Source: Climacteris rufus (taxonomy: Eukaryota; Chordata; Aves; Passeriformes; Climacteridae). Taken from it: a DNA stretch of 64,000 nt. Below, piece by piece: positions 10,784 to 23,649 of this stretch. Made by a program: the position numbers and the translations under genes. The notes below the pieces were generated by a model. That model did no database searches, was not told where the DNA came from, and saw nothing but the letters and a program-made list of their open reading frames with translations. Numbering within the stretch: the first letter of the stretch is position 1; every line of letters begins with the position of its first letter. The stretch spans positions 1 through 64,000 of the forward strand of contig VZRZ01006166.1 of assembly GCA_013398175.1 (NCBI GenBank), read 5' to 3'.

Positions 10784-12147
10784 TTTATATCTATGATATG
10801 AATGTAACATATGTATAGACACACATACATAAAATTATTCCAAGAAAGTGTTTTTTCCTAGCAGGATATTTTTCCCAATTCAAAGACATGCCATAGCAGT
10901 ATTTCTATAAAATGTGTCTCTAGAATATTCAATATGACGATTTTCATTAATGTCATTAGTTCAAATCAAAGAAAAACATCTATATATTTAGATCATTACA
11001 CACAGAATCTTTTTTAATAGCATAGTGTTGGTATTGTGAAGCTGAACACCTAAAAATTAAGGGATACCAGCAGCAAGGGTCTACCGTACCTTAAATCTTT
11101 TTCTGTCATACACATAACCTGCAACAGACCTTAATTATGCAATCATCTACTGCTTTTTAATTGAGCTTTTCCTTATTTAATGCAGATAACAGATGGCATT
11201 CATTTATTAGCACCGACTCAATATTTTATTTCTCTACATAATTCAACGTGTGGTCCTAAGCCCTAGGAATTTCTTGCCACATCTTTTGCTCTGAAAAGAG
11301 TATTATAAATTTTCTTCTAAAATTCACTGTGAAGTTGTAGTGATGACACTTCCTAAATATTAATATGTTTGCTTTCACACCTTGAGAATGAAAACTGAAG
11401 CATATAGAAAAAGTTTAAAATATTTTATTTTTTTTCTGAATTTTTCACCTAAGATGCCAGGTTTTGAACATCATGTGGTACATGACATATTCAAAGTCCA
11501 TTTCCTGTAGTCTCAGTCAAAACTCTAGGCCATATATACTTCTATAAATAAAACAAACTCCAACTCAGAAGTCCATCACTCAGGAAAGAGGGATTACATA
11601 ATTAGTGGTAAAACATTAAGATACTGATATAAATTATTTGCCTTTATCACTCAGAAGGTGTGAATTAGACAGAGTGAGAGGATTCACTTCTCCGGAGTAG
11701 TATTTATTTGCTTGGACTGTGAGAGTATCTTTGTGTTTCTTTGGTTTGATTTTGAAATTCTAGCACCTAGATTCATACTGATTGTGTTTGTTTTTCCAGA
11801 AAGGCAGAATTTTGATAGTTGACCCTCATCTCTGCAATACTCTTGCTATTCTCTTAGCTATGTTTCCTAGGCAGACCCAACCTTTCCTATTCCGCAACAG
11901 TTTCTTATGTGCTCTATATCTCTCAAAGTTGTTTTTTACCTGTTTTTTTGCCCGCTCAAGTTTCTGTTTTGTTACTACTTGGACTAGTTTTTTGTTCAAA
12001 TTTGGTGCTGTATTCCTCAGAAAGGTTTTTCCCATTTGATTCCTAGTTTTGATCTCAGTTTTTCAACTAGATAACTTCTTGGACTTGCCTTTTTAACCTA
12101 TCTTTATCCATGTATTTCTTCTTCCCTTCCAACATTCATCTATGATT
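10784..12147. other. AT-rich DNA; possible CR1-tail scrap at 12123-12146
   Basis: No gene was identified. Opposed open frames at 11782-12039 (plus) and 11826-12035 (minus) cover the same bases and lack domains. Just before the next CR1, 'cccttccaacattcatcta' resembles a worn CR1 3' tail, but it is too short to be sure. Confidence 0.5.
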
Positions 12148-13144
12148 GACCAGGGAAGAGTCACCAATGTCATCTACCTAGGCTTCAGTAAGGCCTTCAA
12201 CATGGCCCTTAACAACATCCTTATCTCCAAATTGGAGGGACATGGATTGGAAGGATGGACTGGAGTTGGCTGTCTAGATGCAGCCGAAGCATTGTTTTTA
12301 ATGGCTCTATGTCTAGGTGGAGACCAGTGATGAATAGTGCCCTTCAGGGCTCTGTTTTGGGACGAATGCTCTTTAACATCCTAACAAATGACATAGACAC
12401 TGAGATTCAGTGCAAGTTGGCAGATGACATAAAGCTGACTGGTGAGGTTGATACAGAAGAAAGAGGGAATGCCATCCAGAGGGGCCTGGGCAAGCTTGAG
12501 AAATGGGCCCACGAGGTTTAACAAGGCCAAGAGCAAGGTACACTACCTGGGTTGGGTCAATCCCCAACGTGAGTGCAGACTGGGTGAAGAACTCATTGAG
12601 AGAAGCCCTGTGGAGAAGAACCTGATGTTCTCAGGGATGACATGATCCAACAAAGTGCTCTCACAGCCCTGGAGGACAACCACATCCTGGGATGTATCAA
12701 AAGAGTTGTGGACAGCAGGTCAAGGGAGATGATTCTCTCACTTTACTCTGCCCACGTGAGACCCCACCTGAAGTTCTGTGTCTGGCTCTGGGCCTCGAAT
12801 GATGGCATGAACATGATCAGAGGGCTGGAACACCTTGCCTGTTAAGACAGGCTGAGAGCATTGGAGAAGAGATGGATCCTGTGAGACCTTGTAGCAGCCT
12901 TCCAGTACCTGAAGGGGTCTAGAAGAAGGCTGGAGAGGTAATTTTTACACAGGCAGGTAGTGATAAGACAAGGGGAAATAGTTTTAAAATGAAAGAGGGG
13001 AGATTTAGGTTAGATGTTAGGAGAATACCCTTTTCTATGAGGGTGATGAGACACTGGAATAGGTTGCCCAGAGAAGCTGTGGATGCCCCACCCATGGAAG
13101 TGTTCAAGGCCAGGTTGAGTGGGGCTTTGAGCAACTTGGTCTAG
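12148..13144 (+). pseudogene. CR1 ORF2 (reverse transcriptase) remnant
   Basis: The frames at 12142-12330, 12255-12521, 12442-12645 and 12642-12845 are consecutive pieces of one LINE reverse transcriptase joined by frameshifts. Motif A survives as YLGFSKAF (Gly at 12181-12183), where an Asp is expected, so a catalytic metal-binding residue is lost. Motif B reads LQGSVLG where PQG is usual. Motif C reads LADD at 12417-12428 (FADD in the family), with residues missing just before it. Later pieces match the KLEKWAH, KAKSKVHYLGW, LGCIKR and RPHLKFC segments usual in CR1, and the C-terminal frame would stop at TAG 13142-13144. The endonuclease domain and the first part of RT are absent through 5' truncation. 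Confidence 0.85.
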
Positions 13145-13237
13145 TGAAAGGTGTCCCTGTCCAGGGCAGTAGGGTTGGATCAAAATGATCTTCAAGGTCT
13201 CTTCCAAACCAAACCATGCTATGACTGTATGATTTTA
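12148..13237 (+). mobile_element. CR1 LINE: 3' part of ORF2 and 3' UTR
   Basis: This is a 5'-truncated plus-strand CR1 of about 1.1 kb. It runs from reverse-transcriptase motif A through the C-terminal region of ORF2 to a 3' UTR with 'gatcttcaaggtctcttcc' and a degenerate tail GCTATGACTGTATGATT. It is the longest CR1 in the window. It cannot move: the coding part is broken by frameshifts and stops. Confidence 0.9.
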
Positions 13238-14523
13238 TAACAGTGAGAGGTTTAAGATGTCCTGGAAAGTGAATGGCTTGAAGTGTTTTCTGGGTTCCAA
13301 GGTAAATATCAGATACATAAGTCTTAATTCACAGGGCAGAAGGTACACTGAACAGATTTTCTTACGTGAAATTTGACAAAAACTTGTAAGCAGTCTTGTT
13401 ATAAATTCTCAACTGACTTGAGATGATATACACAAAACCTCTTTTGTTTTAGACTAAAAGGTAGCTCCATAAAGTCTTTAGCTTTGGGTTTGTAAAAAGT
13501 TACGACATTTGCCAGATGACAAAGATAGTTTGCATGCTAGAATTTTCCTGGTTTTCATAATTGTTCCCATTTGTGAATGGTTGTGTAAAATTGAATTTCC
13601 CTTTACTTCTTTTAGACATAAATCCATATGGAGGTTTAAGTAGATGATTCAAGATTTTGGGGAGGAATTCATTTACAGAGATTACATAATGCCATTTTTT
13701 AGGTCATTCTGTTTCATATTTAACAGCACTGTATCTCAGCAAAAAAACGGCATCACACATGGCACTATGATGAGGCAGCTGAAAGCCATCCGTGGGAAGA
13801 AATTAATATCATCTAAATGTAGACACCTGCAACACAGACTTTTAGATTCCAGCTAGTCATTACAGGGTCATTTTCTAGTCAATGGAGAGCAATAAGTACT
13901 TCAAGAGCCTAATTTATCTGACTGAATGTCTATGTCTACTCTAGAATGAGATGAACCATGCCCTAAAGGGTATCTTTTAAATATAAAGGCATGTAGTGTG
14001 ATTAGCTGAGATTTGGACATCTATATTGTAGACATCCGCATGTACTCAGATGAATAGGACTCAAGTCAGCAGAAGTGAAAGAATTTTCTGGCAAAATGAG
14101 TGTAGCAGAAAATGATGATTCTCTAAAACTATCTAATTATGTTTCTGAGTTTGGCACATTGGCTTCTGGTTGTCTGGTGTTTCAAATCCCACAGCTCAAA
14201 GTTAGCCTCCCTACTGACTACCTTTAAGTTATAAACTCGTGGGTGAGCTGACAGACAATGTGACTTAACTTTCCCAAAAGATGCAGCTATACTGAAGTCA
14301 GGCACACTGAAGGATCACACATGCTCAAGTAATCTTCCACTCAGCATGGAAGTATCATGGAAGGATTGTTCTGAAGCTCTCGATACTGAACTGAATTTCT
14401 GACAGAAATCAATAGTGTCCTTGTTAATATGTGTTCACTGAATTCAAGTATATGTGACTCAGTATAGAATAAAACAAACCATTAATTGAATGGCAAATGC
14501 AAAGGTGTAGCAGGAGCTAAATG
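13238..14523. other. AT-rich DNA without recognised features
   Basis: No gene or repeat was identified. The plus-strand frame at 13644-13856 has no motif and no splice context I would trust. Confidence 0.6.
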
Positions 14524-14755
14524 AATCATGGAATTGTTAAGGTTGGAAAAGACCCTTAAGATTAACATGTCCAGCTATCAACCCAGCACCACCACCACAT
14601 TCAACACTAAACCATGTCCTCACATTTTTTATTTTTTAAATAATTCCAGTGGTGACTCCACCACTTCTCTGGGCAGTCTGTTCCAATGTTTTACAACTCT
14701 TTCCATGAAGAATTTTTTTTGTAATATCAAATCTAAACCTCCTCAGGCACATGAA
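14524..14755 (-). mobile_element. CR1 LINE 3' end fragment
   Basis: The left end AATCATGGAATTGTTAAGGT is followed by 'tggaaaagacccttaaga', then 'caccaccacttctctgggcagt'-like sequence near 14657-14680, 'gttccaatgttttacaact' and 'atatcaaatctaaacctcc'. Together these are the reverse complement of a standard CR1 3' end, with the 3' terminus at the left. The 79-codon plus frame at 14528-14767 is antisense to this element and not a gene. Confidence 0.85.
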
Positions 14756-17700
14756 ACACACAAATAAACCAATATCTTCCACTAGGAAGACAAAATTTAT
14801 TCTCTTCTTATTGTCAAGATCTGAAGTTCAAATGAATGAGTTTAACAGAGTTTATTAAATAAATTTATTTCTTTATTAGTCAGATGAGTCTGGAGGGTTT
14901 TTTTGTTATCTGCCATTGTTCTGTTGGATATGTCTAAACTAAAATACAGATTTGTAAACAGTGCTTGGGAATTTAAATACAAACAGATTAGATATTGTCT
15001 CTGTACATAGAATGAAAAAAATTTTAAGAAGCAATGCATTCTTCAAAATGAAATCTTATGTTTCATAGCCTATGAAAAGAGACTGATTAATAAATTTCCT
15101 GTCCTATTTTTGAATTCATGACAAAGCTGCTCCAGAGAAAAGAGCAGACTGAAAGATTATTTCAAAGCTGATCTTCTAAGTGGTACACTGATGGCGTCCC
15201 TCACAGTATTACACTTCCGTACTGTAGCATAGTTATTAGAATATAATGATAATAAAAAAACTGGTTTCCTGTGTCTAGTAGAGTTGACTATAAAGAAATG
15301 GCTGCCTTTTTAATGGTCAATTAAACACTTATGATTACATAGCCAAAGAATCACAGCTTTCCTTACAGAAGATACTTGAGGTTAGTATGATCTATAAATC
15401 AGCAAACATATTTTAGAACAAGTAAATGACTAGACATTAGTAACAAGCAGACTGAAACTATCATTAAACCAATTAAAAATATTTATAGACTATGTTTCAT
15501 GAAACCAAAATAATACTCATTTTTTCAGGAGATGACTATTTACTGTAAATAATACAGTTAATGGCACACATTCATCGTATCTCACATTAATTAGATTTTT
15601 TTCTTTTTGTTAGGATGTATGAAACGGTTTTAAGTACCAATGTCAACAACAGTTAACATGATTAAAACTGTGTTTCTAATAAGAATTTTATCCCAACTTG
15701 TATTAATGTTTATTTTAAAATGCTTCTGTGCTGTGGAGCCATCTGTTTCTCTCTAGTTATAGTACCTGAGTTCTACAGTCATAGGACCCAAGGGAGTTCT
15801 TCACCTATTTTTCTTCATAGTATAGCGGGCATTCGCTACTGCATTCAAAAGAAATATGTCAACTGAAGTTCAGAAGTGTAGTCAACAGGAAAATATTTGC
15901 AAACTTTTAAAACTGAAACTTCTTGGGAACTCCTCTAATTTTATTGCTGTATTTGCTGGCTGTGAATTTTAAATTGCTGATTTTCTCACATTATACTAGG
16001 AAGAAGGGAAGACATACTAGCAGTCAAAATCAGTCATCCTTCTGTATGTACTTTTAAAAGTATACTAGCTTTGCAAATTAGCTTTCTTTAAGCATATGAC
16101 TTCCAAATAACCTTTTGAAAAATACTAAAATCAATTAAACAATGAGTAAATTCTCATTTAAAAGAAGAAATCAATCAGCTGTCATTTTTGACTGATTATT
16201 CTAGAATAGAGTGGTGTTTAAACCATGAATTTATTGCACATTATTCTACAACTACAAAAACACTGTGTGAATTAGGTATGACATCTCATAGTAAATGGAC
16301 AGAAGATTTAGTTTCTCTTTTGAAGTCTTGGTTGTAGCATGTGATCATCTGCTCTTCATTTGGTAGGTCATTCCTGTTAAGTAGAAAAGTAAATTACTTT
16401 CTAATAAAGGTCAGATTTTCACATAAGAGCTACAAAAATTCACAAGTAAAACTAGAATATATAGTACATAGAGGTAAGGTTGTGTTTTAGAGGTTTTGCC
16501 AATTGGGATTTTGCTTGAAATGTAAACCAGGCTTGGGTGATATTACAGCACAATGTAAAATAAACACAGATAATTTAATTAGATTGATACAGAATGGGGA
16601 CACATATAAACAGGTATACATATACACATAATTCAGACTTTTGTCTGAGTTGGAGAAAGTGCACAGTCTTCTGTATTCAGCTTTTCATAATGTCATTAAC
16701 ATGAATGAGGATTTTAGTAGAGAACCAAATGACAGTCTTGTGGCCAAAATGCTTACTAACATCTTGAAAGGAAAGAAAAAACTAACCAGATCGATTGCTA
16801 AATACATCTAATTTCTCTACTTCAAATACAGTCAAAATCAGAGTATAGTTGAATCACTGCATCCCTAGCGTTTAAAAAAAGGTTACACTAAGAGATACAA
16901 TATAATCTACACATGATGTAAGTGATGGTGATATCTATGTGATAAATTAAAGAGCTTAGAGACAAATTGCATTTATCATGCACTTTAGTTCATCTCACCT
17001 GCAATGTCTCTACTAATTGATTGCCACTGGGACTACTTTTACTACTTCTAGATGAAAATAGGTGAAGTCAGACAATGGCCAGGTTTAGCCTGACCTGCCT
17101 AGGCATGCATTTGTCACTTGCTGGGAAACAGGCTTGGCATGGCTGGTGGAGAGGAAAAATAAGGTTGTCTGTGCACATCTAGCCTATATACAAGTATGGA
17201 ACATTTTGCAGCACCTGTTTCTAGTCTGTTGGCATTTTCCTAATTGGAAAAATGGTGAGTTAAAAGAGAATGAAGCCCATGTTTGCAGCCATGAAGAATG
17301 CAGTGAAAAGGGGCTGTATTAAGGCTTGGGCCAGTCTTAACTACATGTTAACGTGCAGTCATGGAAAAGCACGAGTACATTCACTATTATTAAAATACTA
17401 AGTATTATATAAAAAAGAGCACAGCCAAGGCATAAGAAGAATCATAGAAAAGTAAAATTCATGTCTCAGGTGAAGGAGACTATGGGAATTGCATTTGAAA
17501 ATAAAAGCAGAAATGAGAGTGGTGTATTGGTGAAAAAAGTCTTGAAAACTTGATCTAAACATTAATTTAGTCTTGTTTTGAGACCCCCAGAAATCTCTCC
17601 CAACATAAACTGAAATGGTGCTCTGGAAGTAAGAAAAGTATTTTCTATAAATTCCAACAAGAATCCCTTTTCTTTGTAATTTCTTCTGTTTTCAATTCCT

Positions 17701-17796
17701 TCAGATTTTGGGAATCAAATATTTCAGAAGTGATTTACAACTACTGTCCTTTACATAATAAAATAATAATTATCATTACTAATAATGATTATTGTT
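14756..17796. other. AT-rich DNA without recognised features
   Basis: No gene or transposon was recognised. Frames at 14842-15039 (minus) and 17134-17322 (plus) are short and motif-free. Confidence 0.6.
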
Positions 17797-17840
17797 TGAT
17801 GATTCTTGTGGGTCCCTTCCAACTCCAGATACTCTTTGAT
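17797..17840 (+). mobile_element. CR1 3'-terminal scrap (~44 bp)
   Basis: 'gattcttgtgggtcccttcc' followed by AACTCCAGATACTCTTTGAT matches the last bases of a CR1 subgroup. The same phrase ends the CR1 at 38.9 kb. Extreme 5' truncation is normal for CR1. Confidence 0.7.
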
Positions 17841-17842
17841 AA

Positions 17843-17890
17843 TAATAAAAATAACATCAGCAACAACAACTATAATAATAATAATAATAA
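17843..17890. repeat. (ATA)n/(AAC)n microsatellite after a CR1 tail
   Basis: ATAATAATA-type repeats, then CAACAACAAC, then a clean (ATA)n at 17871-17890, directly follow the CR1 scrap. They probably grew from its short terminal repeats or the AT-rich flank. Confidence 0.75.
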
Positions 17891-20800
17891 ATGCTGCATA
17901 ATGTAGGAGGGAAATCTTGTGAATCTATGAAGGGGAGGGATTGTGAAAAATGAAAACTGTCGTGCTTCTACTAACCTCAGTGCTCCTTTTCCCTGGCAGC
18001 CCTCCAAACCCTTCCTCATTTATGCAGTCTTCGGGGTAAAAAGGAGGCTGCTGGTTGCTGATTAAAGTCTCCCTTGGCTGTTGTCCTGCCTGGCAGACTC
18101 TCTTTTTTTTTTTTTTCCTACTGGTTATTTAATATACTTTACTCTACAATTAGTCTACAGGGGCCTGCTAAAGGCAGACACTCCTCTCCCTGCCTTTGGC
18201 TGTATGCAGTCATATGAATAGTGCAAGATTACAAACTGAGTTATCCAGAGTAGTTCACTGGGAAGCTATACACAGGAGCTTCTACTGGAATTTTTAGTCT
18301 AAAGATGTCTTTTCAGATGTATGCAATGCTGCTAGAACTAGGGAGCGTCATTAAAACAAAAATGCAGTGATCTAATTATTGTAAGAATATTCAGCACTTT
18401 ACCTCAAACAGAGGAGTAGAAAGAAAATGAAAACAATTGCTACCAAAAAAGGTGGTTGCATTTATGCATTTTGGCTGAGAGACTTTTCGTGCTGTATCTG
18501 TCTTTAGATACTCTCAACTCTAATAGGAAGATCCTGACAGCAGTAAATTCCTAGTCTATATAATCCTTATCAGTTATGGGTACCAATAGCATAGGTAGAG
18601 AGACACCCGCTGGTCTCACCCTTTGTCATATCCCCAAATCATCCCAATTCCAACTGCAGAGTTCAAACTATTCCTACTTAGACATTCTGCAGAAATTTTT
18701 ATTTTCATATATGCTAAGAGAATGTATAAATTAGCAAGAGCAGAACCGCTTACTTTCCATAGTTTTACCAGATGAGTGAAGGATTCAGATCTGAGTGTAG
18801 GTATGGCCAGACAGGGTTCCAACAAGAATTAGGCACAACAAAGATATCTCCTGTTAGTGCCTCCTGCAGACTCAGGTGTTGTGTGGTTTCTAAGTCAGCA
18901 GCTCACTTTGGCTTTGTCCTTTCTGTGTCCTGCCTCTTAGAATACGTGTCAAGGGCATGATAAAGTATGATGCACAATTAAGAGAAAGTATTTTCTTATT
19001 TTTGTCACATTTTGTGATATCATGGTGCAGGACTATCTGACCAAGTGCAAGAATAATTGATAAAAATGACTACATTCCCTAAAAGTTCTACAAATTATAA
19101 TAAAAAAGCTGCACTATAAATCCAAAACGACCTGCAAAACTCAGGGGAAAAGTGAATATGATCTCTTCCCAGTTATTCTAGCAGAGACAATATAATTTTT
19201 GAACTTGATGACAGCTCTATTGCTTTTTGTGCCATGATTTGGCAGTGTGTTATGGGTACCTTCATCCAGAAATGCTCTTTCATCCGAGACTGCAAAGTCA
19301 AGACTTTTCTTGTGATCCTTTTATGACATTGTAACTTGAAAAAGATCCAGCACTAAATACAACAGAGAAAATGAACCAGAAAGCAGCACTATCTGAAGTG
19401 CATTTAATTCTGAGTGACTGAGTAACAAAATAGTCATTATGGCAAGGGCAACAATTTTGTATATATTTGTTCTTCATTAAAATCATTAAAATCAGAATTT
19501 TTTTTACAGTTTTTAAAGAAAGATTGTCTATTAAAAAATGAAATTAATTTATTTGAAAAGATACTTCTTAGGTTATGGAGATAGAGTAACTGTATGCAAA
19601 TACAAAGAGAAGGATGAGAGTGAAGCTTTCTGTAATGTTGTGTTTGGGATTCATCACACCTGAAAAATAGCTAGCTAGCTAGATATGAAATGGAACATCA
19701 AGGTCTGGCTATTATTGACTGATTTTATAAGTACTGGAGAGAAATAGTGGTTTCAGACAGCAATTCATCTGATCTTTTTTAGGTGCCTCCCTAGCTTTCT
19801 GGTTGCTTTCCATTGAGCACACAGCGTAAGATAATTAACCTAAATTTATATTTCTACATCTTGGATATGGATATTTATGACACATGAATTCATCTACATC
19901 ACTTAAGTACATGCATAACATACAAATATGAGGCAGCTTCTACCCCAAGGAAACTGCAACCCCAAAATTAGACAGAAGATGACAGAAGTATGAAAAACAA
20001 ACAAACCACACCAAAAACTCTCCACAAATAACCAACCAAACAAAGAACCTCTCAAGGAGTAGTGTCCTCCTTGGTGGTTGCCATCGCATAGTAAGCATAA
20101 AACACCTTATCTGGTGCCTTATGTAATTCCAATTGAAGATATTTCCAGGAAGGTGGTGATGTAGGTTTTCAGGAGTTTTAAACTATCAAAGCAAGGATTA
20201 AGAAAGATTATCTGAACATTTAAAATATTAAGTGAGACATGTGGCTGCATAAAAATGATATTTTCTCAGGACTAATAAGAAGAAAGATTAGAGGTAGGCC
20301 AAATATAAATGTCTGTAAAGAAGTTCAGATCAAAGACAGCATTCAATTCCTGGACCTAAAATATTTTGATAGCTCAAATACAGCAGAAGGGAGATTTGGA
20401 AGCAAAGAACAAGACCTCTCTTTCAGAAACATTGAATCTGAGCTACTGATGAGATTGCCAGGAGAAGATAACAGAAGTCCAAAAAATAACACTTACAGAA
20501 TGATCCATGATCAACATTTCAGTGAAAACCCTGATGAAGGTTACCATTACACACACAGTTTAATCAGCAGTTACTTACAGAAATGATAATAGCAAAATTT
20601 AGTTATTGATGTTTTCATCCTTGGTTAGAGAGAGAAATGTTAAGTACACAATTAAACTTTGCATCAGATGGTAGATTATTTATGAAATCTTCCTTAAAAC
20701 TTTTGGGATTTATTAAGCTGACAAAATAAAAAGCCAGATTATAAACATGATGTATGTTTTAGTTATCAACAAGCTTGTACCAAAAAAAATTTGAAGTTCT

Positions 20801-22934
20801 AAAGTATGACTATATTGACCTTATTCAGTCATAGTAAATATTACTCTTTCAAAATGTGAATTGCTTCCATAGGAGTCCTGGAAGAGTGATGTGAAGAACA
20901 GGGACAAAACTGGGCTCCATGTGAAGACATTGTCTTAATCAAATTCTGAATAAAAATACAAGTTTCATTATACACACTTCCACAGAGAGGAAAGAAACTA
21001 GTCTATCCAACCAATGTGGAAGTGTACCCACAAAAAGTAAGCCTTTGCAAAATAAGTTAATGCACATTTATAGTAAGTACTTTGTATGTTTTGTTTAGAA
21101 AATATACCATGAAGAACAATTAACTTAAAAGGATCAAGTACATGTGGGAAGGGAGATTAGCAGAGGAGACTGCAACTAAGGAAATGTTTTGCAGATGTAC
21201 TGCATTTAAATTAATAAAATCTCATTAGGTTTTATGTTTGCCAATAACGGCTGGAAAAGTTACCATACATTGTAGGAACAATTACCCAAATCTTCACTGT
21301 CTCATTAGGTTTGTCATACTGTTTTCATTATAATACATTAGAACTTGCAAGTGAGCCTTCACTAATGACATATTGTTCCAATTCTCCTTTCAGCAGGCTC
21401 TAAGATATTTTAGTATTTGTGTTATAAGCCAGCAGGTGTCTTCACTTTGGTTTTTTCCTGAATTGGTTTTATACACAGACCTCCAGACACAGAATAGAAA
21501 GTAAAAGGGCTTTCAACAAGCACATAAAAATGAGTCTGACTAGAGTAGAGTGATACACACTATTTTTATGTTTTTATGATAATTCAAGGTACTAAAAATG
21601 TGCATCTTTAGAGTATACATCTATTCCTGTAAGTCGTTTTAGTGAAAGCTGTATTAATGTAGATAAACCATGTGATATATAAAGTTTGCAAATCTGCATA
21701 ACAAATGGAAGGCATAAAGCTGATTTGAATATCTAAGGCATTATAAACTTCAATGAGAACAACCAACACTGTTTGAGCTTGTAAGGCACTTGCATTCAAA
21801 TGAGTAAGATTTAAAAAGGATATGGTTTTTATAACACTTTAAAGCTTTCTGATTCAGGTCTTAAGAAGCTCAAGGTTAAAAAAATATTGGATTTAAGCAA
21901 TGAGGGGAAAAGGTTCAGAAACAAATTGAAAAAGAAACCACTTATGTTTATACCTATTTGGTATATATGTCACATGATCTTCAAAAAATGAGATTATTTT
22001 TTGTGCTGCCCATGAGAAAATAGAACTCCAGAAAATAAGTTCTCTTAGATCTGCAATGTTAATGTTGTTCATTTCAGCCACATAATGAAGTAAAATGTTA
22101 AATAACACATTAAGAAAGATTCATGAACATCCTGACAAGAATATTATGCTTACACCATCATAGTATCTAGATTTTCAACTGCTTCAGAATAGGAGAAACA
22201 TGAAAGCAGAATGAGACAAAACAGTGAAAAATGTCTCTAGATGATACTGAGGGACATTTACCATCTTCTCCAGTCCTGTCTCTCTTATGGAAGAATGTAA
22301 GGAAAAGAAAAAGTGACACAGGTTTATTATAACTTTTACGAAAATCAGCCCAACAATTAATCTTAACTAGATACAGGACTAGTTGTCTAAAATCCAACAG
22401 CTTATAAAAAGTACCACAATTAAAATCGAATTTTTGTCCTGATTTGATAAATATTATCCCTTTCAAGTGATTTTCAAAAATGTCTGTATGTATCAAATCA
22501 TAGCCATCTCTGTGCATAAACAAAGCAGTTGTATTCAGGGCGGGAAATAATTAGGGACTACAAAATAGTCTCTGATCCACTGCCTATTTTGCCTTTACCA
22601 CAGTCTCACTACAGCTGCTGTCACCACAGAACAGAATGACAACTATAGTTGTGATAAAAAACTGTTACTATTAATTGCTTGAAACAGCAAAGTTTCATCA
22701 GCTTTCCATTAGCATGAAACAGCATGAGCTTCTTCTCAATGAGCATCAGGAACAGTGTAAACATCTCTAATGAACCACCTATTACAGACAGACATATCTA
22801 TACAGGAAAATTAAATGACCCAATCTCTAGTAGTATACATTTCTCCTCTACATAAAAATTATGGTGAATATCTGTGGATTCTGCCCACAGTAATGGGTCA
22901 ATTTAGTCAGGTAATACACTCCTGATCAGTGCCA
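17891..22934. other. AT-rich DNA; no supported gene
   Basis: A slightly GC-richer stretch at 17980-18110 ends in a T run (18102-18117). A (GCTA)n run lies near 19668-19682. The two longest chance-sized frames, 115 codons at 20239-20586 (plus) and 118 codons at 22167-22523 (minus), have no recognisable domain. Confidence 0.55.
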
Positions 22935-23648
22935 GGTCTCGCACTTGGGTGCCCATGCTGCACTACAGGCTTAGGGAATGGTGCCTGGAAAGCTCCCCAG
23001 TGGAAAAGGACCTAAGGGAGCTGGTCAACAGTAGGAGTGTGCCAATGGCATCCTGATTTGTATCAGAAAGAGTGTGGTTAGCAGGACTAGTGCAGTGATT
23101 GTCCCTCTTTATTCAGCACAGCTCTGGGCCCCAGAAGGACACTGAGGTGCTGAAGAGTGTCCAGAGAAGGGCAGTGGAGATGATGAAGGGTCTGGATCAC
23201 AGGTATTGGGAGGAGTGACTGAGGGAGTTGGGGTGGTTTAGCCTGGAGAAACAGAGGCTCGGGAGAGACCTTTTCACTCTCTACAACTGCCTGAAAGGAG
23301 GTTTCAGCAAGGTGGAGGTCCATCTCTTCTCCCAAGCAATCGAATTTTTATAGAGCTAACAAACTTGGTTCATCTTGCTGGACAGGACAAAAGGAAATAG
23401 CCCCAAGTTGTGTCAGGGGAAGTTTACACTGTCTGTTAGGGAAAATCTCCTCACTGAATGAGTTGTCAAGCATTGGCATAGGCTGCCCATGGAAGTGGTT
23501 TAGTCCCCACCTCTGAAGGTACTTAAGAGACATGTATATGTGGCACTTAGGGACATGGTTTAGTAATGGACTTGGCAATGTGAAGTCAGTGTTTGAACTT
23601 GATGATCTTAAATGTCTTTTCCAATCTAAACAATTCTATGATTCTATG
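22935..23648 (+). mobile_element. CR1 LINE 3' part with full octamer tail
   Basis: This is a plus-strand CR1. It includes ORF2 C-terminal sequence ('ccagagaagggcagtggaga', 'ctacaactgcctgaaagga') and a 3' UTR ('ttgatgatcttaaatgtct', 'tttccaatctaaacaattc') ending in ATTCTATGATTCTATG at 23633-23648. Roughly 40 bases of AT-rich sequence near 23340-23378 interrupt the expected continuity between 'cttctcccaagcaa' and 'ggacaggacaaaagg', so a small insertion has occurred. Minus-strand frames at 23087-23335 and 23348-23578 are antisense shadows. Confidence 0.9.
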
Positions 23649-23649
23649 A

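Noticed and set aside
14528..14767. 79-codon plus-strand open frame
   Set aside because: It is antisense to a minus-strand CR1 3' end and is therefore a shadow of the transposon.
22167..22523. 118-codon minus-strand open frame
   Set aside because: It is low in information, Phe/Leu-rich from AT-rich DNA, and has no domain, splice context or neighbours. Frames of this length are expected by chance in 64 kb of AT-rich sequence.
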